Positions 25,301 through 37,300 of a DNA stretch of 64,000 nucleotides are shown in pieces. The stretch lies in assembly GCA_015680685.1 (NCBI GenBank), contig MNCI01009064.1:109752-173751 (forward strand), read 5' to 3'. The stretch's first letter is position 1. Every line of letters starts with the position of its first letter. Source of the stretch: Gnetum montanum (Eukaryota; Streptophyta; Gnetopsida; Gnetales; Gnetaceae). The notes beneath the pieces are model-generated. The model searched no databases. It worked only from the letters and a program-made list of their open reading frames with translations, and was not told the origin of the DNA. Both the position numbers and the translations under genes were made by a program.

Positions 25301-28300
25301 AAGTGTACTGAGGGGAGGTTTGGAGGTGGCAGAGTACATATAGCACATCTTGGGCCAGGTCCTAACAAGGGCCAATAACCTGCAATTGTTGAAGTCATTT
25401 TCATGAGAAGAGCTGCGTAGAGCCATGAAATCAATGTCATCTAACAAAGCTCCAGGGCTGGATGGATGGCCTATTGAATTCTTTAGGGAATTTGAGGAGA
25501 TTTTGGGAGCTAACCTATTAGATGCGTTCAATAGCATGCTCACCTGGCAACAGGTGAGGAGGGAGATTAACTGCTCCTAGGTGGTGTTATTGCCGAAAGT
25601 CATGAACCCGACATTGTTGGGCACTTTAGGCCCATAGGGGTGTGCAACACGCTCCTATGAATCTTCTCACGGATGTTGGTTGGGCGTGTTGCGCCCCTAA
25701 TCACTAGGCTTGTGGGGGAACATCAGGCTAGGTTTGTCTAAGGTTGTTTCTTACAAGATCAGGTCCTGCTGTTGCAGGAGATTTTACATTCTCTTAAGAC
25801 TGCTCAATTTCTGGGAATGTGCATCAAGTTAGATATCACCAAGGCTTATGACTTGGTTAGTTGGGCGGCTCTTAGAGCGGTCATGCTAGTGAAGGGATTT
25901 GATGTGAAGTTTGTCAATCTATGTATCCAAATGCAACGGAGCAGCTGCTACTCCTTTGACATTGACGGGCAGCTCTGGGGATTCCATGGAATAGGGAGGG
26001 GATTATGGCAAGGGGACTTGCTATTATCGCTGCTATTCATTATGGTCATGGATCTGCTCAAATCCTACTTCTTGGTGGAAGGGGTTCAGGGGCTAAACAT
26101 ACATGGTGTGCACTGCTTGGCTACCCACTATGCTGACGACACGATGATATTTACCAGGGCAGCGGTGCCACAAGCTGAGGCCTTGATGCGGGCATTGGAC
26201 ATATTGCAGAGGGAGGTGGGCCTCACAATCAACATAGGGAAATCAGCTATTTACATGGTCCACATGGCGCAAACGGTGGTGGCAAAAATCACTCAAATGT
26301 TAGGCACTTTGCTAGGAAGCACGCAGGACAAGTATCTTGGCATGCCCATCTTTGAATGGCAGCGGAAGAAGGCATGGCTGGGGTTGTTGGAGAGGATCCA
26401 AACAAAAACCACTTGTTGGACTAGTTGTTTCTTGTCACGTAAGGGAAAGATGATTCTTGCCTCTACTATTTTGAGGGCCATGGCCAGGTTTGTTGCGTCC
26501 ATGGCCACACTGTCGGCGGGGGTGATGTAGAGAATTGACAGAATCATCAGAGAATTTGTGTGCTTAGGGGGGCAAGGGGGCAAAAGGATGCACTTGGTGT
26601 CCTGGGCAGTCACGACACATCCAAAATCAGTTGGGGGGATCAACATTTTATAGTTCAAGGACGAGGTGATTTTGGGTTTGCAATGGCTTCTTTGCAAATT
26701 CCTGGGACAAACTAGAAATTTGACGCTATGGGGACAAATACTCTGTCAGAAGTACCGCTGTTGGGAGGCTAGTGCATGTAATGCCCACCTTTGGAAAAAC
26801 TTGAGCCAACATGCCAATAAGATGGAGCAATTGGGTTTGTTGGAGTAACACCCTAAGGAGATTGTAAAACACCTTTACCCACCAGAGCACACGTGGATTG
26901 AAATCTGGAAAGGCTTCCTGCCTGAGAAGATAAAGGCATTTGGTTGGTTTCTCAATCATTAGGCGCCCCCTCTACATGCCGTGTTGAGGGAAAGGGGAGT
27001 GCATGTGGAGCCCACTTGTCCTTTGTGTAATAGTGACACTGAAACACTGCAACATTTTATACACGGATGTTAGCTCACTTTGGTAGTTTGTCGTGTGGCC
27101 AATCTTACCCCCTTTGCTTGCCATGGGGACTCCATTGCGATGGCTGCACTGTGGGTGCTTTGGAAGTACTGGAATTCGTGGGTCTTCTAGGGCTTGGCCC
27201 TGCCCACACTGGTGATGGTGGCTTGGGAAATACGGGCGCTGTGGAATGAGGTCACAGAAGCTATGGGGCAACGGCTCCTTTTTGAACCCTCATGGACAGA
27301 ATTTGCGGAGCAAGTGAAGCTGTGGTCTTTGGTTCAACGGATGGGCTAGGAAGATATGTTGTGGTGCATGGAAGGCGAACAGGGACTACCTATCGCACAT
27401 TTCTTCGAAAATTGGGAGGGTAATGAGACTAAATTCCAAGAAAGGAGAATTACTGTTGTGGTGTCGGCGTTGGTGGCCGCTTTAGGGGTTGATACGGAGG
27501 GAGAGGTGATTGTGCCGGTGGTGCATGCATAGACTGACACAACGGAATTCTTCTAGGGGGCCATTCCTAGGATGGCCAGTGGTCACATTTGAAGATTGGC
27601 GTTGCAGGGGATGTGGAGGGATGCAGTTGTTTTAGTCGAAAGATATTTTGTGTAGTTTGGATACCCCCACAAATTGGTTGGTGTTCATTTTACGTTCTTG
27701 AAACATATGCGGCATGGTGCCCCCATTAACGTGCCCTAGTTCTTCTGGGATTCTTTGAGGGGGCGACGGCCTAGGCAACACCCTGGAGTGATAATGGTGC
27801 TTTGGCATACAGGTACTCCGATCCCATCGTTGTTCACTACACTGGTGTATTACCGACGGCGGGGTAGGGCTTCAGGGTCTAGGATAAGGTTGCAAGAAAT
27901 TGGTGGTGCAGTAGCAAGCATAGCTACAGGCACGCGGGGTTGGGGGGGCACAAGACTGGGAGCCAGATGAGGAGGGGAGGCACACGTAGAGTGGGAATAG
28001 CTGGGACATCTCTGTGGAGTGCAGCAGAGTGCCAGAACAGGCAAGGAAGGAAGAAAGGGAGTGGTGGCAGTTGAGGTGGGTGAAAATGAGACAAGAGGCA
28101 TAGCAGGAGGCTACATACATGCAGATTCAAACCCTGTGGTGGATGGAAGGCATCATTTCCGAAAACAAGGCAGGTCTTGCACAGCTCATTATGGAAAATC
28201 AACAACGATTGGCATTGAGCACGAGCACTATTGACAACCAGGCCGCGGTGGATATCGGGGCATCTCAATCGCTTCTTGGAGAGGAGAGCAGGGGGTCAAC

Positions 28301-31300
28301 ATAGGGGTAGGATCAAACTGCAGGGTGGAGGGGGAAAGCTCAGGCTACGCATGACGAGTGAGAACGGGTTGTGTTCGGGGTCTTGTTGGGTGGGGACTTG
28401 GGGGGGTCAGGAATGGGGCACGGCTATAGGGCCAGCCTACACAGTGGGGTAAAATAGGGAAAAAGGGATAAAACAGGGACCCCGTAAAGGGGAATATCTG
28501 GGAACAAGGCCGTGGTGCTTTGCACGCCTAGGGGAGTGGGGTCAGCCACACTGACCCAAGCTATACTGATGTACAGCTTCATTTTTTTTGGAATTAATAA
28601 CAGCTCAAATTTCTTCCAAAAAAAAAAAAAGATTCATAAGCAAATCTGTATGGAGCCATAAATAAAGCAAAATACACTAGAACGGTGCTAATGGTGTGAG
28701 AACAAATGATAGGTCTAATGGCTAGTGGAAGGCGTTTGGCCACTTACTTCAAAGTTATGACTTTCACTTTGTCAATTGCTCTCTACCACATTTGCATGGG
28801 AGTATCTATAAGAGCCAATGGAATTCCCAAAAGCATTGGGAGAGGGTCATTTAATACTGAACTTGTAAGTCTGAGAAGACCTATTATTAAAGTTGGAATG
28901 GATGACCTGAGTTTTCTCCTAGTCTATTTTAGATCTAGAGGAATGACATTTCAATTCAATGGTATAAGCAATCATTTGAAAATCAGATTTGTTCTAATTA
29001 ATAAAAATGTGTCATCAGCAAATTGTCTGTGAATGAACATATCACTGTTAGGAAGATTTATGGCATGAGGATATCCCAACCTCTTATTAGCTTTGAGGAT
29101 AGCACCTAAAGCATTAGAAAAAAGGATGAAAAGATAAGGAGCCAGGGGGCATCTTTGTCTGGTAGTCTCCCAAGGTGAATATAAGTGAAGAACATCCCAT
29201 TAATACAGATAATAGAAGTTTCATTGGCCACAAAAAGGTTTGAGCCTTTGTGTTGCCACTTAAAAACAGGTAAGTTTTCGTTTATCTACCATCCTTATAG
29301 GACCCTGCTTGGTAGGATGAGCATTGAACATGCAAGTAATGGCCCTTTTGCATTATCTAATAACATTTGTACATGTCTCTTGAAAGCTTCTCCTAGTCCA
29401 TGATGTCTAGTAACCTTCAAAAGGAAATCCCACTTAAGATGATCATAAGCTTAAGCAAAGCTAAGCTTAAAGAGAACAACATTCTGAGAAGTATTGGAAG
29501 CCCAATTCAGAGACTTTACTATAGTGATAATATTATCCAAAATGAACCTATTCTTATGAAATCTGTCTGTTCACTACGAACAAGATTAGGAAGAAAATTG
29601 TTTAATATGTTTGCAAGAGCTTTAGCAATAATTTTAGTGATGGGCCTCTAGTGATTTATGCTACTAGAGTCACCTACTTTTGGAAGAAACTTAACTACTG
29701 GAGTGTTAAGGGTGACTTGCAAAGAACCTTTTTCAAGGGCTTCAAGATAAACATCGTGAGCATCCTTTGCAATACCATGCCAAAATATCTTATAAAACTA
29801 AATCCATCCATTCTGGAAGCTTTGCCCTATATAAGTTGTTTGAGAGCCTTTAAAGCCTCATCATTAGACATGCAGCTGTCATTGCCAAAAATATTTTGAT
29901 TTAAAGGCTCAAGAGCTTTAAAGCACATTTCAATGGCTTCTTCACCCATACCATTGGATGAAAAAAGGCTTGAGTAATGACGATGAAAAAAGTTAAAAAT
30001 ACTTGCTTGTGAAGTGTAAATATTATCTTCAACAGAAATGGCCTCAGCATGAGGAGAAGAAGATTTACTTTTAAAGAAGTGGAAAATTTCTGGAGAAACT
30101 TGATCTCCCATTCATAGCCAAAGCAAATAAACATGAAGATGCACACCTCTAGCTTGATAATGTTCTATGTGTTTATCTTTTGAAATTTGGAGAAGATTAA
30201 AATTGTTTTGAGAGCCAAAACCTTCATTAATTGACTTTTGACAGAAAGCAACATCTGGAATTAAGTTTTTTTAAAGTGAGCTTATGTTAAGAAGTCACTA
30301 TTTTACCACAATGCTTGGCAAAACATTGAACATGATAACACCGTCATTCCACCAAATGTTTCAGCGAACATGCCCAGTAGGCCAAGGAACAAGATTCGAA
30401 ATCTACATAGAAAGATCATACAGGGAACTGCTGCGAAGAAAGGCTGTGTTAAAGATGAAAAGTTCTTTGCTGATATGATTAGCTATAGTAAATTGAATCT
30501 ACCAAGAAATAGGACAGTGATAACTGCAAGCTTTCTATTCTTAAAAATTTGGACATTCTTGTCCCTGGAGGGATATGCACAATCTAACTCAGCGGTGATG
30601 TATTTTGAGCCTTTTTGAGCATTATTCCAAGCTATCCATCCATTAATCATGGTATTTTTAAGTCTATTGTTCACATCTTGAAGGTGAAATTTGCCTTTAA
30701 ATTGAATCCATTTATCAAATTCCTTCTCCTTCAAACCCTTTTCTACCACCTGTTTATCAAAATAATGTTGTGTCATTTTGAAATCCCTTGCAACAAGCCA
30801 AACATCTGGACGAGTGACATAGAGCCAATCCTACAACTCACAACGATCCTTGCACTTTCAAAGAACATAAATACATAAAAGACCAAAAATAATATAATTC
30901 CATTTCAGGTGAATCCAAACACAATTGCCTTTATCATCCCTACTAGAATCTAAAATAGAATTTTGCAACTTTTTATGGAGAAGGATAATAACACCTTCCT
31001 TCTCTGCCAATTGATTAGAAAAAAAGATAATATTAGAGAAAATAAAATTTCAGCTTCCTTGAACATTGAAGCCTTGAATCTTAACCTCCTGAAGAAAGAA
31101 CGTATTAGCATCCATAGTAGAAAAAGAATACTGAACTATATATTTTCTCCAGGGGTTCCAAGTGTACCTGAACATTTCATGAAATAAGCTTCATGATGCT
31201 GCATGGTGGGAAGTACTCCGATCTTCAAGCCACTTAAGGAGTTTTGATGGTCATAACTTCTAGCTACTGGTCTGCATTTTTTCCTAGGTTGATTCAACAA

Positions 31301-34300
31301 ACCAGTGCTTGATGGATTTGGCCCTTGAATTGTACGATTTCATACGAACCCATTGCCATTCATTATTATCTGATGCTGAAAATTTGTTAGTAGAGGCTGG
31401 GGTTTTACTTTCTTCACTGCTCTTAATTAACATAACATTTGGATTTGGAGTGGTTATATCACCTTTTCTGTATTGGCATTATTCTTCATGTTTTTAAATT
31501 GAGGACTAAATCTTGTTTATCACCGTTATTGGTGATAATTTCACCCAAGGACTTGGACATAGCTTCAGTTCTGGACCTTTATCTTGAAGTTCCTTTGCAA
31601 CTTTTTCAGGTAAGGCTTTCTTCGCATCATATTTAACCAAAAGATAAGGGCATTGTTCTTTCACAGGATCCAGTTATTTATAGTAAGGATACTTATTAGG
31701 CAAGGATAGATAAGAGAGCTTTCAAACAAGTTTTTTCCATTAACAGAGATCTTGATAAATTTTAGCAATAGTTTCAACGTGTCTACAACGACACAAACCC
31801 TATGGGTAGGCTGAGCTCGAAACCCTGAAGATGACTCCATCCCAATTACTTCACTAAGTTTAGCTGCTTAAACATTAACATGTAACAAAAAGTGGGCTGG
31901 AAGACTGATAAATTCTATCGAAATAGGAATGGTGCTGTGGGTGGCCTTTTCTGGAGCAAAGTCCTCTGTCGATGATTGAAAAATTAAGTTTGTATCATTG
32001 GCATTCCGAACTATGTGCTGTAACCTAATCAGCCATTTCTTTTGTTTCTAAACCAAAAAGGAAAACCCTTGGTTAAATTTGATACTTAAAAAACAATAAT
32101 ATTTTTCTGTATCCAATCATTGAAAACAGAAAATCGAGGGATACACCTGTTGAAAATTCCTATTGCATAAAGCTGCTGAGATGTGTTGACAGCCTTAGCA
32201 AATGTATCATGTGGAAATTCAAAATCTACAGTGAAGCTGTCATCACTTGATTAGGAGCTATGTGCCATATCATTTGCTACCATTGTTGAAATGTTCTCAA
32301 CATGCAGAGAATCTGATCCTGTCCGTTTTCCATCTTTTCATGCTACCATCTGGTCCACTAGTGGAAGAATGAATGATTGTCATTTACAAGCCCCACTGCT
32401 GGAACCTGCCAATTCTGAAAAACCCTCCACTGCTGAGATCTCCGCCAAAACCTTAAGTGAAAAGGTGGGTCAACATCCAGTTTGCTTCAGATATATAATA
32501 TTCCTTTTAGGTTTGTACGGTGATGACTTGGGGAGAACATGAGCTATGTAAGGAAAATATAATTATTTTAAAGTGCAATAGCATCTGCTGTTACTCTCTG
32601 TGATTTCCCAGGAGAATGGTTAGGGAAGGGAAGAACTATCGGAAATTTTGGTGAACCTGTTAAAGCTAGTGTACAATGCAAACTTTGATCCAACATGAAG
32701 ACAAGGAGCAAAAGACATAAAATCATTTTGTCTCTCTCATGACTACATTCCAAACATAGTTTTTTTAAATTTTTTTTTGAATTGATGGGTGCATGTACTC
32801 ATTTTTATCCCCAATTCACCCTTATTTTTCATAAATCTATTCTTTTTCTCATTGTGGAATGTCTTTTCATTGCCCCCAGTATGGCCTCAATCATTTTCTA
32901 TATATTTCACCAAGTTGTAATGCTTTGCTTTTTCTGCAATAAAAATTGATTATGAACTTTCAAGCTCTCCCAGCTCTCCCAACTGTTCATCTTCTTTAAG
33001 TCTATATTCTCAGCCACTATCAGTCATTGTTACAAACAAGATTGTTAACACTCTTCATGAAGTTTCTCTACTTCATTCTTTAATCAGCTCAATCACTAAT
33101 TTATATTGTTATCATCTCATCAATGTCTTTAAAATCTGCCATAATTTCAATCCAACAATCCAAATTTCCAACCTTCAGAATTCCAGCAGTCATCATCAAT
33201 TCAATCACACAATTTCTGCATCACAGTGAATTGACGTTATCCAATTTATCATCACAGATCTCTAAGCAACCTCAGGCAACAGCTACAGTTCAATTTGCAT
33301 CAAATTTCAATTTAAGAATTTGTTGAAATTTAGAGTTTTTGTCTCACCACTACCCAGCCATGACTCATGGTATCATTAGAATTTATACCATGAGTTGTGG
33401 TTAGTGTGTGCTCTTCCTAGAATCAAACCACGAGGTCACCGCCACTCGTGGTCATTGGCGTTGGTAAGAATTGATAACCATGACTCGTGTTCTCAAACCA
33501 CAAGTTGTAGTCAATTCAAAGTTTAAGGCAAACATACCATGACTTGTGGAGCACTTGTGGTGCTCATGTGGAATCATCAGTTTCAGTTATTTCTTTGTTC
33601 TAGGCAAACCATGAATTGTGGTGAACTTGTGGTATTGTCAGTTTTAATTTTTTCTTTGTTTCTTCAAACCACGACTTGTGGTAAGTCAAACTTTCATTTT
33701 TTTTCATCAGTTTGTTATCAAAGCTTACAGAATTTGATTCAGACAGTCTTGTCATCATTCCTTACAGAGCTGAGTTTAATTGTGTTTGCAGGGACATAAA
33801 ATATTCTAAATTTAATTTCATTTGAGTTTCATCTTGGTACTTTGTATTCGAGGCTGTAGAACTCTAGGTGGTTTGGAACAAAGTTCAGTATAGCACAATG
33901 ACTTTGTTGATCAGTACGGTTGTGGGTTTCCTTGCATCCAAAATATCTGTGCTAAAAGTTTCCTTTATTCTTCCTGTGCACATTTTTTTATTGTTCCTTT
34001 CTGATATGCTTGTCCTTGTGTGACTATGCATGAACTTTTGCTGGTTCCACCTGTATTAATGCCTGTTTCTGCAAGTCAACCTTTACTTGAAGACTATTCC
34101 TTGCTCATGTAGTTTTTCCTAACTACTTTCGTATGTGTGCCTGCTGCAACTATTTGCTGCTCCTACGTCTCTTGAGACATCAGACCTTGAACAGTTTCTG
34201 GGTTAATTTACTGTTACATTAATCCTTCATTGCTGTTGGAATTACCCCTCTAACTGCTGATCTGTTTCCTCAGCGGTGCTTGAATTCATCTGGAATTGCT

Positions 34301-37300
34301 GCGTCAGGCCAATCAATTTTATCTTAAGTTATCTCAAAATGTGATCACTTTGGTAATAAGGTCTACATGGCAAGGGTATATTTTCACACAACTTTAAAAT
34401 GTAGATCACGTTCATTTTGTCATTGCATTTATGTTTTATGGCTCTACATAAAGTGCCTGGTAGTGGAGTAAGCTGGATTGGTTCAATGAATTTGAATTCA
34501 ATGGTTTTATGCATTCCATTCTCTTGTAACTTTGAAATGAGCCAAAGAAATGGATCCATACTAGTCGTCTATCAAAAATCTGTTTTCTGTACAACATTCT
34601 TGGTATCGTTGTAGCTAGGACAAGGTCTTTGGCTTCAAAAGCCTGGGTTCCTTTTACCAAGATGCATGTTTTTTTATATTTCAAATACATCATTGGTTAA
34701 AAACCCTTATATTTCATAGGCACACTTAGATGCCTTGCATATGTATCATTATCTTATCCTTGTCCCAACAAAATGGGGACAGCTATATGAGTTCTTTTTC
34801 ACCGTTCGCTTTATGCAGAGCTGCATCTTTGTTTACTTGTAATTTCTTCAAATCATCTTTAATTATTTTTTCATGTCTTTTTTTTGGGAAAAACTTCGGG
34901 TGGAAATTAAAAATAAAAATATGTACATCATATCTACATCTCCCAAAAATATGAGAGGGCATCTCCCCTCATCCCAAAAAAGGGGGTTATAGTCCCCCCC
35001 TCCCACTCATCATGCTCACTAGAATTCTCCTAGAGAATTCAGAAAAAAAGCAAAAACAAGAAAACAAAACATGTTTTTGCCCAAACCTAGGTCACAACCC
35101 AACAAAAGGCACCCCACCCACAAACAACCTAAAGATGCATTTGGTAGCATTGAGCACCTATAACAGTGCTACTCTTGGCCGTGAACTGTATCCAGAACAA
35201 CCCTATTGTGTTGGTGGCAACAAAGGTCGCCATTTGTTGAAGTTCCTTAAAGCTTGCTCCATGGCGTTTCCCTCCCCATCGGGATGTAGCTTTTGACTTT
35301 GATGTTGGATATGCCTCCAAAGTGCGGCCCAAGGCACGTTGTGTCTGATGTCCAGAATGATGTAGGGGCATCTCTTGTCCCTTAGCCACGAACATGCATG
35401 ATCTTTGTGGGCTTGGTCCAGTCGCTCTTGGATCTCTGCCTTCTCCCACGTCTTCCTCTTGTTGCTACTGCTCCTCCCTTGCCCTCTCCTCTTGGAGCCT
35501 AGCCTTTGCCTAGAGCTCTTCTTGAATCTATTGTTGAAGCTCTTCTTTCAACTCCTACCTGGTGGCTACCTCCACTAGGTCACGCCGCACCCTTTCCACC
35601 CTCGTCTCCTCCTCATAGCGTTGAGTCAACCATTCTAGCTCCTATAGGAACTCCTCCTCTTGCCGCCTCATTTGCTTTGCCCAAATCACGTGCTCCTCCA
35701 TCCGCTGCCTCATTTGCCCTACCCAAATTGCACGCTCCTCCACTCGCCCTTGTTCCATTGCCTTCGGTCTTGCTAGCAGCCCCATCGTCTTCAAAGTCTC
35801 CCCTTCTTCACCCCTCCTCCCTAGCCTAGTCAGAGATCCAGCCCCCCTGGGGTCCCTCTAATCCTTCTCGGGGTCGTGAAAACTCCCCCACTTTAGTCGC
35901 CCCAACAACTCCCTAGTCCAATCTCCCCCCAAAGAAGCCTCCTTTGACTCACTCGAATTAGTAGAAATGTCAACCACCGATGGTGGAACACACTGCCATT
36001 GTCATTGCCCATACATGGCCCACACTGTCGGAGCCCTAGGCGGCACCAAGACCTCTTTTTGTGGTGATCATCCCCTCGCTGCTTGCCAAAGTGCAAGAAT
36101 AAGCCCTAAATGGGTTCTCCACCTCCTTTGACGCAACACCCCCAAAAAGTAGTGAGGCAGGTTCATGGCAAATCCCCTTCAAAGGTAACACAAGAAGCTA
36201 AAATGCACCCCAGCAGCTTCCATGCATTGCCCGAGTGAATGAAAAACCAGTCCATGAGCATTGCAACATCCTATCACATAGGTTCCAGAACCCGCTACCT
36301 GTCTAAGGCACAGTCCCTGGGTAAAACTCCCGAGCATGTTTCAGCCCTCTCACCCATAACACCACCTCCTCCCCTTCCACTGGTACTTGCAGGTACTTGG
36401 CGATGGTAGCCTTGGTGAGCTCAATTCTCACCCCTCGAAACAAAGCAATGTCCCCAAGCTGGTTGTTATAGAACAACCTGTCATCCAAGTCAGGGTTCCC
36501 ACGGAGTTGCTCCAGCACTGAGGCCCAACCCACCCTGTCCACTAGATGCCAAATAATGGGATTAGCCCAATATTCTTCACAAGATGGTTTGTAAGTTGAG
36601 GTCACCCTCGTCGCAATGTGCGCTTCCCTCCATGCTCGAAAACCTTTAGCTACCACTTGCGTTGGTAACAGTAGAGCAATGTCCCAAAAAATTTGGTAAT
36701 TCCTAGTCCTCCATAGCTGCCAAAGTATTGTCACGGTGGGCAAGTCTTTGTCCAGTGTAATCGGTAGCAGAATCCATGCAGCCTACCACACCCGCGTCGA
36801 ATAAGTACATTGCCATGCAAGATGCTCCACCGTCTCTTCCCCCAACATGCAGAGGGGACACATGGCGTTCACCTGTAACCCTCATCTTTGCAGCACATGC
36901 CACCTAGGGAGAGCACCATGCCCAATCAACCATAGAAAAATTTTAATTTTTTCAGGGAGGTTTCCTTGCCATAATTGCCGCCACCCCCTGACAGTAGGGT
37001 ACTTATGTTTAATTAACTATGTGAGCTGCGCATTTAGGAGCCCCAATGGCAAAATCCTTTGTACATGTGACACTAAAGAGCGCTGGACATTTGAATCACT
37101 ATGCGTTGCCTCCCATTGCCAGTACTTATGATGCATAATTTGAACCCACTGGGCCAAGTAAAGGTCTTGATCACATAGCTACCTTAGCAACCCTTGAAGC
37201 CCCATGGCCAAGACATCAATAAAACACAACAATCCTAGATCTCTTGCTTGCTTCGGTCTGGCCATGGTAACCCATGCAACTAGATGCATCTGACCACCCT

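Larger units (their letters stand above)
23650..28630 (+). mobile_element. LINE B1, nearly full length
   Basis: In order on the plus strand: remnant of ORF1 (about 23700-24120), endonuclease (24122-24790), reverse transcriptase (about 25370-26700), zf-RVT (about 26960-27070), extra C-terminal domain (about 27270-27850), low-complexity/coiled tail (27900-28310), then a 13-base poly(A) at 28618-28630. LINE C resumes right behind the poly(A). All parts carry stops or shifts. Confidence 0.8.

Noticed and set aside
21609-28630. One LINE with a twin-primed 5' inversion
   Set aside because: The inverted part begins with its own poly(A) end and contains the same C-terminal region as the plus-strand part, so two insertions are needed.
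35506-35829. Proline/serine-rich plus-strand open frame
   Set aside because: Antisense of the charged coil region of LINE B2; composition explained by the reverse strand.
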